A DNA stretch of 64,000 nucleotides, taken from NCBI GenBank assembly GCA_963704595.1, contig OY969922.1, positions 3,224,001 through 3,288,000 on the forward strand. Direction: 5' to 3'. This DNA comes from Acuticoccus sp963704595. GTDB lineage: Bacteria > Pseudomonadota > Alphaproteobacteria > Rhizobiales > Amorphaceae. This document shows positions 18,597 to 25,944 of the stretch, piece after piece. The notes below the pieces were generated by a model. The model made no database searches. It was given only the letters and a program-made list of their open reading frames with translations, and had not been told where the DNA came from. Each line of letters opens with the position of its first letter. Positions within the stretch are counted from its first letter, which is position 1. The translations under genes were made by a program, and so were the position numbers.

Positions 18597-19890
18597 ATGA
18601 CCGACATCGCGACACGGGTTTATAACCACAAGTGGAAGATCGACCCGATCGTGCGTTCGCTGATCGACACGGACTTCTACAAGCTCCTGATGTGTCAGTC
18701 GGTCTACCGCAACAAGCCGGACACGCGCGTCACCTTCTCGCTCATCAACCGCTCGAAGGACGTGCGCCTCGCCGAGCTGATCGACGAGGGCGAGCTGCGC
18801 GAACAGCTCGACCACATCCGCTCCCTGTCGCTCTCGCGCGGCGAAAGCACCTGGCTGCGCGGCAACACATTCTACGGCAAGCGCCAGATGTTCCGGGCCG
18901 ACTTCATGGAGTGGTTCGAGAACCTGCGCCTGCCGCCCTACAACCTCGAAAAGCGCGACGGGCAGTACGAGCTCACCTTCGAGGGCCTGTGGCCCGAGGT
19001 GATGATGTGGGAGATCCCCGCGCTCGCCGACGCTGATGGAGCTTCGCTCGCGCGCCGTCCTCAACACGCTCGGCCGGTTCGAGCTTCAGGTGCTTTACGC
19101 CCGCGCGATGACCAAGCTGTGGGAGAAGATCGAGCGGCTGAAGAAGCTCGACGGCGTGTCCATCGCCGATTTCGGTACCCGGCGCCGCCACTCCTTCCTG
19201 TGGCAGGACTGGTGCGTGCAGGCGATGATGGAAGGCCTCGGCCCCGCCTTCACCGGCACCTCCAACTGCCTGATCGCGCTGCGGCGCGAGGTGGAGGCCA
19301 TCGGCACCAACGCGCACGAGCTCCCGATGGTCTACGCCGCCCTCGCCGACAGCGACGAGGCGCTGGCCGAAGCGCCCTACCGCGTGCTGGCCGACTGGCA
19401 CGACGAGCACGACGGCAACCTCAGGATCATCCTGCCCGACACGTTCGGCTCGGACGGTTTCCTCGAGCGCGCGCCCAACTGGCTGGCGCGCTGGACCGGT
19501 GTGCGCGTCGATTCGGGCGATCCCGCCACCGCCGCGCAGAAGGCGATCGACTGGTGGCGGAGCCGCGGCGAGGACCCGCGCGAAAAACGCATCATCTTTT
19601 CCGACGGGCTCGACGTCGAGACCATCGAGATGCTGCACGCCCGCTTCCACGACAAGGCGCGGATCTCGTTCGGCTGGGGCACCTTCCTCACCAACGATTT
19701 CCGCGGGCTGGCGGAGAACAACGCGCTCGCCCCGTTCAGCATCGTCTGCAAGGCGGTGTCCGCCAACGGGCGCCCGACGGTGAAGCTGTCGGACAACCCC
19801 AACAAGGCGACCGGGCCGGCGGACGAGATCGCCCGCTACAAGCGCGTCTTCGGTGTCGGCGCCCAGCAGGCGGCCGAGGTTGTGGTCTAG
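18597..19890 (+). CDS. pncB: Nicotinate phosphoribosyltransferase (one frameshift)
   Basis: Converts nicotinate and PRPP to nicotinate mononucleotide in NAD salvage. Joined length is about 430 residues, normal for the bacterial enzyme. The N-terminal substrate region is SLIDTDFYKLLMCQSVYR, and FGTRRRHSF, GTSNCLIALR, GVRVDSGD and RIIFSDGLDVETIEML are typical of the family. An extra G near 19029 breaks the frame after EIPALA; the next frame continues TLMELRSRAVLNTLGRFELQ. A GGAGGA ribosome site lies upstream of the ATG. The gene ends tail to tail with a YeeE/YedE gene, overlapping by three bases. Confidence 0.95.
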
Positions 19891-20315
19891 GACCGCCTGC
19901 CGAGGGTGAGCGCGAAGGCGATCATCCCCGCAGCCATCGCCGCCACGAACACCGCGACCTTGCCTAGGCCCAGTGACAGGGCGGCCAGCGCCGGCCCCGG
20001 GCACAAGCCTGCAAGCCCCCAGCCGAGACCGAATAGCGCTGCGCCGATGACGAGGCGGCGGTCGATCGTGCGCGTCTCCGGCAACGTGAAGCGTTCGGCG
20101 GCAACGGGCTTCGCCATCCGGCGCTGGAGGACAACGCCGGGGATCGCCGCTGCAATCGCGCCGGCAAGCACGAAGGCGAGCGTCGGGTCCCACGCGCCGC
20201 TCGCAACGTCGAGGAAGGCAAGGACGCGGGCGGGATCGACCATGTCGGACAAAGAGAGGCCGAAGCCGAACAGCGCGCCCGAGCCAAGCGCGGCGGCAAT
20301 CCGCACGGCGCTCAC
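19887..20315 (-). CDS. YeeE/YedE-family transporter half (second)
   Basis: Membrane protein of 142 residues with four to five hydrophobic segments, matching the C-terminal half of the YeeE/YedE (TsuA-like) sulfur-compound transporters. Conserved features are GSGALFGFGLSLSDMVDPAR and the cysteine-containing FGLGWGLAGLCPGPALAALS. The GTG start at 20315 overlaps the stop of the first half by four bases, so the two halves are made together and probably pair in the membrane. It is last in an operon with Blh and an ArsR-type regulator, which points to uptake or export of thiosulfate or a related reduced sulfur species. Confidence 0.88.
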   Translation of the reverse strand: MSAVRIAAALGSGALFGFGLSLSDMVDPARVLAFLDVASGAWDPTLAFVLAGAIAAAIPGVVLQRRMAKPVAAERFTLPETRTIDRRLVIGAALFGLGWGLAGLCPGPALAALSLGLGKVAVFVAAMAAGMIAFALTLGRRS

Positions 20316-20722
20316 GATGCGAGCCCCATCGCAGTCGCGGTGACGACCGCGACGCCGAGGAAAACCGCCGTCGCCACCATCGAGCGGCGCGACAGGCGCG
20401 CGAGTCCGACGACGCCGTGGCCAGAGGTGCAGCCGGAGCCGAGCCGCGAGCCGAAGCCGACTAGAAGGCCCGCGACCACGAGGAGCGGCCACGACCCGGC
20501 GACGGTCACCTCCGGCCAGCCGCCCATCGCAAGGAGGAAGAGCGCGGGTCCCGCGAGAAGGCCGAGCACGAACGCGGCGTTCTCGAGGAACGGGCCGGTG
20601 GAGATCAGGCGGCCGAAGATGCCGCTGATGCCGGCGACACGCCCGTTGACGAGCATCAGCAGCGACGCGGACGCGCCGATGCACAGGCCGCCGGCGAGGC
20701 CTAACCAGTAGTCCGCGATCAT
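20312..20722 (-). CDS. YeeE/YedE-family transporter half (first)
   Basis: 136 residues, with the N-terminal half motifs of the family: LGLAGGLCIGASASLLMLVN, GRVAGISGIFG, and LLVGFGSRLGSGCTSGHGVV, whose conserved cysteine lies on the proposed sulfur path. The ATG overlaps the stop of the upstream regulator (ATGA), and its own stop overlaps the second half, so the operon is tightly coupled. Paired half-genes are the usual arrangement in Rhizobiales bigR-blh operons. Confidence 0.88.
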   Translation of the reverse strand: MIADYWLGLAGGLCIGASASLLMLVNGRVAGISGIFGRLISTGPFLENAAFVLGLLAGPALFLLAMGGWPEVTVAGSWPLLVVAGLLVGFGSRLGSGCTSGHGVVGLARLSRRSMVATAVFLGVAVVTATAMGLAS

Positions 20723-21046
20723 GAGAGCTCTCCGGGTTGGCAGAAGATGTCGTGCAGGGCGAAGACGAGGCTTGCCGCCTTCGCCTCGGCGAGCCGGTAG
20801 AACACCTGCCGCGAATTCGCGCCGCGTCTCGACTATCCCGGCATCACGCAGGACGCCGAGCTGCTGGGAAAGCGTCGGCTGGTGGATGCCGAGCTCCTCC
20901 TCCAGCGCGCCGACCGAATACTCGCCCTCCACCAGCGTGCAGACGAGGACGAGCCGCACAGGGTGGGAAAGGGTCTTGAGGAGCGCCGCCACCGCATCGG
21001 CGCGCTCGGCCATCTCGGCGCGGGTCATCTGCGCCGGGGGTGTCAC
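20719..21046 (-). CDS. ArsR-family regulator, BigR/SqrR-type (one frameshift)
   Basis: Small winged-helix repressor of about 108 residues when joined. The helix-turn-helix region is ALEEELGIHQPTLSQQLGVL, followed by RDAGIVETRRE. One extra base near 20814-20815 (plus strand aa) breaks the frame there; the next frame continues SRQVFYRLAEAKAASLVFAL and ends FCQPGELS. Cysteines at LVCTLVEGEYSVG and near the C-terminus (IFCQPG) fit the two-cysteine persulfide switch of BigR and SqrR. The GTG at 21046 overlaps the blh stop. It probably binds the palindrome upstream of blh. Confidence 0.85.
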
Positions 21047-22338
21047 CACTTCGCGCCGTCCAGGGCGCCTAGCGGGATCTTGAGGTAGCGGCGGCCGTTG
21101 TCCTCCGGCTCCGGCAGGCGGCCGGCGTTGGTGTTCACCTGCAGAGCGTGAAGGATGAGCTTGGGCATGGGCAGCGTCCTGTCGCGCTCGTTGCGCAGCG
21201 CGACGTAGGCCGCCTCGTCGATCCCGTTCACATGGGGGTTGCGGGCGCGCTGCGCCGCCACCGTGCTCTCCCAGCGCGGATGCCGGCCGCCGGGCTGGTA
21301 GTCGTGCCCGGTGAAGAGGCGTGTTTCGGGCGGCAAGTCGAGGATGCGGCCGATGGAGTGCCACAGCGCCGATGCGCTGCCGCCCGGAAAGTCGGCGCGG
21401 GCGGAACCGGTGTCGGGCATGAACAGCGTGTCGTGGATGAACGCAGCGTTGCCGACCACATAGGTGACGGACGCCAGCGTGTGGCCGGGACTGAAGAGAA
21501 CGCGCGCGTCGAGGTTGCCGATGCGGAATGTGTCGCCATCGGCGAAGAGACGGTCCCACTGCGAGCCGTCGGTCGCGAGGCCCGGCATGTTGTAGATGCC
21601 GCGCCAGAGCTCCTGCACATCCTTGACGTGCTCGCCGATGGCAGTCGGCGCGCCGGTCTTTTCCTTCAGGTACGCCGCGGCGGAAAAATGGTCGGCGTGG
21701 GGGTGGGTGTCGAGGATCCACTCCACCGTCAGCCCCTCGGCGGCGATGTGGTCGAGGATCGCATCGGCGCTGAAGGTCCCCACGCTGCCGGACTTCTCCT
21801 CGTAGTCCAGCACGGGGTCGATGATCGCGCAGCGCTTGGTGGCGGGGTCGCTGACGACGTACTGGAGGCTGAAGGTGCGCGGGTCGTAGAAGCCGCGGAC
21901 CTTTGGCGTTTGCGCTTCCGCGCGGTCGAGCCAGCGGACCGCGCCCGAAAGATCGATGGCGGCCCGGTTTCCGAGCGCGGGAACGTCCGCCCGGTCCATC
22001 CGCCCATCCAGAACCTCGCCGATGGCGTGGAGGACGAGCGCGCGCGTTCCGCTGGCGCAGTGGGCGAAGACCTTGCCGTCGGCGGCGGCGACTGCATCGC
22101 GGAAGGCGCGCACGTCGGCCTCGGTGATGTCGTCGGCCTTCACGGGTACGAAGGTGTAGGCGAGGCCCGCGCGGGCGGCGGCTTCGGCCTCGGCCGCATT
22201 GCCGGGCTGGTCCGCGCTCTCCCCGTCGGGCCGGGCGTTGACGATCGCGGTGAAGCCGGCCTTGCGCAGGTCCGGGAAGTTCTGCACTGCCGGCTGGGGC
22301 GCGACGGCAAGGCGCTCGTCGATCTCGCGGATGGTCAT
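21043..22338 (-). CDS. blh: Blh-type bifunctional sulfurtransferase / persulfide dioxygenase
   Basis: Two-domain protein of 431 residues. Residues about 1-110 form the DUF442 / beta-lactamase-hydrolase-like phosphatase fold with the active cysteine in VFAHCASGTRA. Residues about 135-431 form an ETHE1-like metallo-beta-lactamase domain with THPHADHFSAAAYLK, FSPGHTLASVTYVVG and FTGHDYQPGGR metal ligands. In Rhizobiales and Xylella such fusions oxidise glutathione persulfide to sulfite and relieve sulfide stress, under BigR control. First gene of the operon here. The AT-rich palindrome 21 bases upstream of the start is the probable operator. Confidence 0.92.
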   Translation of the reverse strand: MTIREIDERLAVAPQPAVQNFPDLRKAGFTAIVNARPDGESADQPGNAAEAEAAARAGLAYTFVPVKADDITEADVRAFRDAVAAADGKVFAHCASGTRALVLHAIGEVLDGRMDRADVPALGNRAAIDLSGAVRWLDRAEAQTPKVRGFYDPRTFSLQYVVSDPATKRCAIIDPVLDYEEKSGSVGTFSADAILDHIAAEGLTVEWILDTHPHADHFSAAAYLKEKTGAPTAIGEHVKDVQELWRGIYNMPGLATDGSQWDRLFADGDTFRIGNLDARVLFSPGHTLASVTYVVGNAAFIHDTLFMPDTGSARADFPGGSASALWHSIGRILDLPPETRLFTGHDYQPGGRHPRWESTVAAQRARNPHVNGIDEAAYVALRNERDRTLPMPKLILHALQVNTNAGRLPEPEDNGRRYLKIPLGALDGAKW

Positions 22339-22358
22339 GGCGGCTCTCCCTGGCTGAC

Positions 22359-22385
22359 GATATACAATATATAATAATGTATATC
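22359..22385 (-). promoter_or_regulatory. Probable BigR-type operator upstream of blh
   Basis: A perfect inverted repeat, gatataca (22359-22366) and tgtatatc (22378-22385), around an 11-base AT-only centre in an otherwise GC-rich window. It lies 21-47 bases upstream of the blh start, where the promoter -10 is expected, so a bound ArsR-type repressor would block transcription. Known BigR boxes are similarly AT-rich and palindromic; binding here is inferred. Confidence 0.75.
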
Positions 22386-22413
22386 ATTTGCCAGCCCCAC
22401 CGTGCGCAAGAGC

Positions 22414-23253
22414 TTATTTTTTGCGGAAGGCCTGTGCGAACTCGGCGCGGTCGAACTCGGCGGGGGCGCTGCCCGTGACGGCATAGTGGTAGAGCGCCGT
22501 GCGGATGACGGTGGAGAGCGTGTTCACCGCCACGAGCAGGAGGCCGAACAGGAGGACGATGATCGCGCCGACGGCGATCAGCGCGTCCGCCGGCAGCGTC
22601 GCCGCCGCGACGGCGAAGGCGAGGACCATGAGGACGACGGGCACCAGCATCAGAATGCCGACGCCGATGTTGGTGGTGAGCGCCTCGCCCCACGTCTTGC
22701 GCAGGATCGCGGCGGAACGTTGCACGGTCTCCAGCGGCCCGGTCTTCTGCGCCGCGAGGACGGGAATTGCGAAATAGGTGGCAACCGACCAGGCGAGACC
22801 CGCCAGCCCGCCGACGATGGCGCCGAGCGCGCCCGCCTTGTCCTGCAGCAGCTTGAGCGCGACGCCGACCGTGGCGCTGAGCGCCGACCACATCAGGATC
22901 TGCGGCAGGCGCGTCATCGCGAACCGCAGGCCGTCCATCGCGGACGCGCTGCCGCCTTCCAGCCGCACCAGGATCGCGTGGACCAGCGCGGTGTTGAAGA
23001 TGTTCACTGCCGTGAACGAGACGAGATAGAAGAGGAAGGCGAGAACGTAGTCGGCGACCTCGGTGTCGGCGCCGTCACCATCGAGAAGTCCGCGCAGCTC
23101 GGGGCTTGCGGCGATCGGCGCCGCGAAGGTCGCGATGATGACGAGGAGAACGACGCCGCTCGCCAGCGGCAGGACCATGAGGCCGGGGGAAGACGCCAGA
23201 AGGCCGGCAGACTGGCGGGCGAGACGCATCGCCCGGCTGAACTTCTGGCCCAT
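22414..23253 (-). CDS. DUF6159-like multi-pass membrane protein
   Basis: 279 residues with about six hydrophobic helices, for example LMVLPLASGVVLLVIIATFA, ADYVLAFLFYLVSFTAVNIF, GIGILMLVPVVLMVLAFAVA-like (here GVGILMLVPVVLMVLAFAVA) and AIIVLLFGLLLVAVNTLSTV. A short conserved N-terminus (MGQKFSRAMRLARQSAGLL) and the C-terminal AEFDRAEFAQAFRKK match the DUF6159 family as I know it. No catalytic motif is visible, and the function is unknown. It lies 12 bases downstream of ychF on the same strand, so it is probably cotranscribed with it, and upstream of the blh operon. Confidence 0.75.
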   Translation of the reverse strand: MGQKFSRAMRLARQSAGLLASSPGLMVLPLASGVVLLVIIATFAAPIAASPELRGLLDGDGADTEVADYVLAFLFYLVSFTAVNIFNTALVHAILVRLEGGSASAMDGLRFAMTRLPQILMWSALSATVGVALKLLQDKAGALGAIVGGLAGLAWSVATYFAIPVLAAQKTGPLETVQRSAAILRKTWGEALTTNIGVGILMLVPVVLMVLAFAVAAATLPADALIAVGAIIVLLFGLLLVAVNTLSTVIRTALYHYAVTGSAPAEFDRAEFAQAFRKK

Positions 23254-23265
23254 GGTCTGCTCCCG

Positions 23266-24363
23266 TCAGGTGGCGAACTTGAAGAGGATGATGTCGCCGT
23301 CCGCCACGCGGTATTCCTTGCCCTCGTCGCGGACCTTGCCGGCATCCTTCGCCGCCGCCTCGCCGCCGAGGCCGACATAGTCGTCATAGGCGGTGGTCTG
23401 CGCGCGGATGAAGCCGCGCTCGAAGTCCGAGTGGATGACGCCGGCGGCCTGCGGCGCGGCGGTGCCACGGCGGATCGTCCAGGCCCGCGTCTCCTTCGGC
23501 CCTGCGGTGAAGTAGGTGATGAGGTCGAGAAGGCCGTAGCCTTCGCGGATAAGGCGGTCGAGGCCCGGCTCCGCAAGCCCCAGCGTCTCCAGATACTCGG
23601 CCTGCTCGTCGGCCGGAAGCTGCGCGATCTCCGCCTCGATGGCGGCCGAAATCACCACCCAGGACGCGCCCGAGTCTTCCGCCATCTTCGCGGCCTTCTC
23701 GGACAGCGCGTTGCCGGTCCCGGCCGACGCCTCGTCCACGTTGAGGACGTAGAGGAGCGGCTTGGACGTGAGAAGATTGAGCATCTTGAAGGCGCGCATG
23801 TCTTCCGGCGCGACCTGAAGCTCGCGGGCCGGGCGGCCGTTGCGCAGGAGTTCCAGCGCGCCGTCCATCAGCGCGATGTCGGCCTTGGCATCCTTGTCGC
23901 CGCCTTGCGCCTTCTTGCGCGTGTTGAGTGCGCGGCGCTCGAGGCTCTCGAGGTCGGCCAGCATCAGTTCGGTCTCGACCGTCTCCGCGTCGGCGATGGG
24001 GTCGATGGTGTCGGCGACATGGGTGATGTCGTCGTCCTCGAAGCAGCGCAGGACGTGGGCGATGGCGTCCGTCTCGCGGATGTTGGCAAGGAACTGGTTG
24101 CCGAGCCCCTCGCCCGACGACGCGCCGCGGACGAGGCCCGCGATATCGACGAAGGTCAGCCGGGTCGGGACGATGTTCTGCGACTTGGCGATCTTCGCGA
24201 TGGCGGAGAGGCGCGGATCAGGGACCGCAACGTCACCGGTGTTGGGCTCGATGGTGCAGAACGGGTAGTTCGCCGCCTGCGCCGCCGCCGTCTTGGTGAG
24301 CGCGTTGAAAAGCGTGGACTTGCCGACGTTCGGCAGGCCCACGATGCCGCATTTGAATCCCAT
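23266..24363 (-). CDS. ychF: YchF, redox-regulated ATPase of the Obg family
   Basis: 365 residues, the normal YchF length. The P-loop GIVGLPNVGKSTLFNALT is followed by the G3 region FVDIAGLVRGASSGEGLGNQ and NVDEA as the altered G4 (NxxE), which gives YchF its ATP preference. A central coiled-coil segment and a C-terminal TGS-like domain (TIRRGTAAPQAAGVIHSDFE, YVGLGGEAAAKDAGK) follow. It interacts with ribosomes and is linked to oxidative stress response in other bacteria. It starts one base after the pth stop region, in the rplY-pth-ychF operon order that is standard for alphaproteobacteria. Confidence 0.97.
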   Translation of the reverse strand: MGFKCGIVGLPNVGKSTLFNALTKTAAAQAANYPFCTIEPNTGDVAVPDPRLSAIAKIAKSQNIVPTRLTFVDIAGLVRGASSGEGLGNQFLANIRETDAIAHVLRCFEDDDITHVADTIDPIADAETVETELMLADLESLERRALNTRKKAQGGDKDAKADIALMDGALELLRNGRPARELQVAPEDMRAFKMLNLLTSKPLLYVLNVDEASAGTGNALSEKAAKMAEDSGASWVVISAAIEAEIAQLPADEQAEYLETLGLAEPGLDRLIREGYGLLDLITYFTAGPKETRAWTIRRGTAAPQAAGVIHSDFERGFIRAQTTAYDDYVGLGGEAAAKDAGKVRDEGKEYRVADGDIILFKFAT

Positions 24364-24364
24364 T

Positions 24365-25060
24365 TTACTTCCGAAGTAGATGCGCCAGCACCGAGAACGG
24401 CCGGGACGCGGTTTTTTCCTGCGCGCTCTCGGGCGCACGGCTTGGCGGTGTGGGTTCGGGCGCGGGTCTGGCGCTTGCGGCGGCGCGGCTGCCGGACAGG
24501 CGCTCGTGCACCTTGGAGGCGAACTTGGCGTCCTCGCCGCGCGCCAGCAGCGGCGCCTCGTCGGCGAAGGCGGCCAGCATCGGCTCCAGCCAGTCGTCGT
24601 CGCTCCTGGAGAAATCGTGCAGCACGTAGCTCGGCACCATCTCCTTGCGGCCCGGATGGCCGACGCCGATGCGAAGGCGGCGATAGCCGTCGCGCATGTG
24701 GGCGGTGATGGATTTGAGGCCGTTGTGGCCGCCGGTGCCGCCGCCGGTCTTCATGCGGAACTTGCCGGGCGGCAGGTCGATCTCGTCGTGCGCGACCATG
24801 ATGTCGTTCAGCGCGACCTTGTAGAAACGGGACGCATCGATCACCGCGCGTCCCGATTCGTTCATGTAGGTGTGCGGCTTGAGGAACATCACCCGCACGC
24901 CGTCGATGGTGGCCTCGGCGACCTGCCCCTGGAACTTGCTGCGCCAGGGGCCGCCGCGCCACCGATCGTGGATGGCGTCGATCGCCATGAAGCCGACATT
25001 GTGCCGGTTGCGGGCGTAGGTCCCGCCGGGATTGCCGAGGCCGACAAACAATTTCAGCAT
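24365..25060 (-). CDS. pth: Peptidyl-tRNA hydrolase
   Basis: 231 residues. Releases tRNA from peptidyl-tRNAs that drop off the ribosome. It begins MLKLFVGLGNPGGTYARNRH with the catalytic histidine in NRHNVGF; KPHTYMNESGRAV, VAHDEIDLPPGKFRMK and GGGTGGHNGLKSI are all conserved. About 40 extra C-terminal residues, rich in Pro, Ala and Ser (ARPAPEPTPPSRAPESAQEK), follow the catalytic domain; such low-complexity tails are common in this class. It lies between rplY and ychF on the same strand. Confidence 0.97.
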   Translation of the reverse strand: MLKLFVGLGNPGGTYARNRHNVGFMAIDAIHDRWRGGPWRSKFQGQVAEATIDGVRVMFLKPHTYMNESGRAVIDASRFYKVALNDIMVAHDEIDLPPGKFRMKTGGGTGGHNGLKSITAHMRDGYRRLRIGVGHPGRKEMVPSYVLHDFSRSDDDWLEPMLAAFADEAPLLARGEDAKFASKVHERLSGSRAAASARPAPEPTPPSRAPESAQEKTASRPFSVLAHLLRK

Positions 25061-25084
25061 GATGCGGCCTCGACCATCCTCGCG

Positions 25085-25771
25085 TCAGTCCTCGCTGTCG
25101 CCGTCCGCGGCGGCTTCGCCTTCGGCAGCTTCACCGTCGGCGGCCTCTTCACCCTCGACTTCGGGCTCATCCGGCGCTTCGGGATCTTCCTCGGGCACTT
25201 CTTCGACCGGCGCCGTGATCGACGCGATCGGGAAGGCTTCGTAGTCGTGCATCGCGAACTCGACGTCCGCCGGCAGCTCCAGGTCGTCGCTGGTCAGCGT
25301 ATCGCCCATCTGCTTGCCCGCCACGCTCACTTCGAGCACGTGCGGAATGCGCGTTGCCGGTGCGACGAGCGAGACGTTGTGCTGGATGACGTTCAGCACG
25401 CCGCCTTCCTCGAGGCCCGGCGAATCCTCTTCGCCGACGAACGACAGCGGAACGTCGACCGTCACGCGCGAGGTCGCGTCGATGCGCAGGAAGTCGACGT
25501 GGACGAGACGGTCCTTCAGCGGCTCGCGCTGGAAGTCGCGCGCCAGCGCCTGAACCGGCTTGCCGTCAACTTCGAGCGTCCACACGTTGGTCAGGAAGCC
25601 GCCGGCGTAGAGCGCGAGCGTCATTTCCTTGTGCGGCAGCGCGATCGCGACCGGCGGTTGATTGTTGCCGTAGATCACGGCGGGAATAAGACCCTCACGC
25701 CTCAGTGCGCGCGCGGCCCCCTTGCCCGTCCGTTCGCGCACGGCAGCCTTTAGGGCAAAGCCTTCAGCCAT
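25085..25771 (-). CDS. rplY: Ribosomal protein bL25 (Ctc/TL5 form)
   Basis: 5S rRNA-binding protein of 228 residues. The N-terminal L25 domain (ARALRREGLIPAVIYGNNQP, RLVHVDFLRID) is followed by the TL5 beta domain (VPLSFVGEEDSPGLEEGG, HVLEVSVAGKQMGDTL). A very acidic low-complexity tail of Glu, Ala, Gly and Asp takes up the last 40 or so residues. The start is supported by an AGGAG site seven bases upstream. First gene of the rplY-pth-ychF operon, behind a good promoter and a leader hairpin with a U-run. Confidence 0.96.
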   Translation of the reverse strand: MAEGFALKAAVRERTGKGAARALRREGLIPAVIYGNNQPPVAIALPHKEMTLALYAGGFLTNVWTLEVDGKPVQALARDFQREPLKDRLVHVDFLRIDATSRVTVDVPLSFVGEEDSPGLEEGGVLNVIQHNVSLVAPATRIPHVLEVSVAGKQMGDTLTSDDLELPADVEFAMHDYEAFPIASITAPVEEVPEEDPEAPDEPEVEGEEAADGEAAEGEAAADGDSED

Positions 25772-25787
25772 AGTGCTCTCCTAGGTG

Positions 25788-25837
25788 CAAAAATAAGGCC
25801 GACGCAGGGCGCCGACCTTTGCGCGCAAATTGCGCGC
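25788..25837 (-). promoter_or_regulatory. rplY leader: two hairpins, the second terminator-like
   Basis: In the 5' leader, read on the minus strand, a GC-rich hairpin (gcgcgc ... gcgcgc, 25821-25837) is followed by an 8-bp stem with two G-U pairs (25810-25817 with 25797-25804). A ttatttttg run follows directly (25788-25796). This has the form of an intrinsic terminator just upstream of the rplY ribosome site. It could act as an attenuator responding to L25 or to translation; that role is inferred. Confidence 0.5.
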
Positions 25838-25864
25838 CCCGCCTCCAGGGGTGCGGGTGCCCGT

Positions 25865-25893
25865 TCTATAAGCGAGCAACCGCGGCTTGACAA
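25865..25893 (-). promoter_or_regulatory. Sigma70-type promoter of rplY-pth-ychF
   Basis: On the minus strand TTGTCA (25893-25888) and TATAGA (25870-25865) are separated by 17 bases, close to the consensus in both boxes. It lies about 95 bases upstream of the rplY start, leaving room for the leader hairpins. Confidence 0.75.
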
Positions 25894-25944
25894 GTTTGGA
25901 GCCGCGTGCCGGAGCGCATGGCAGCGGTTCGTTACCGGTGCGCC

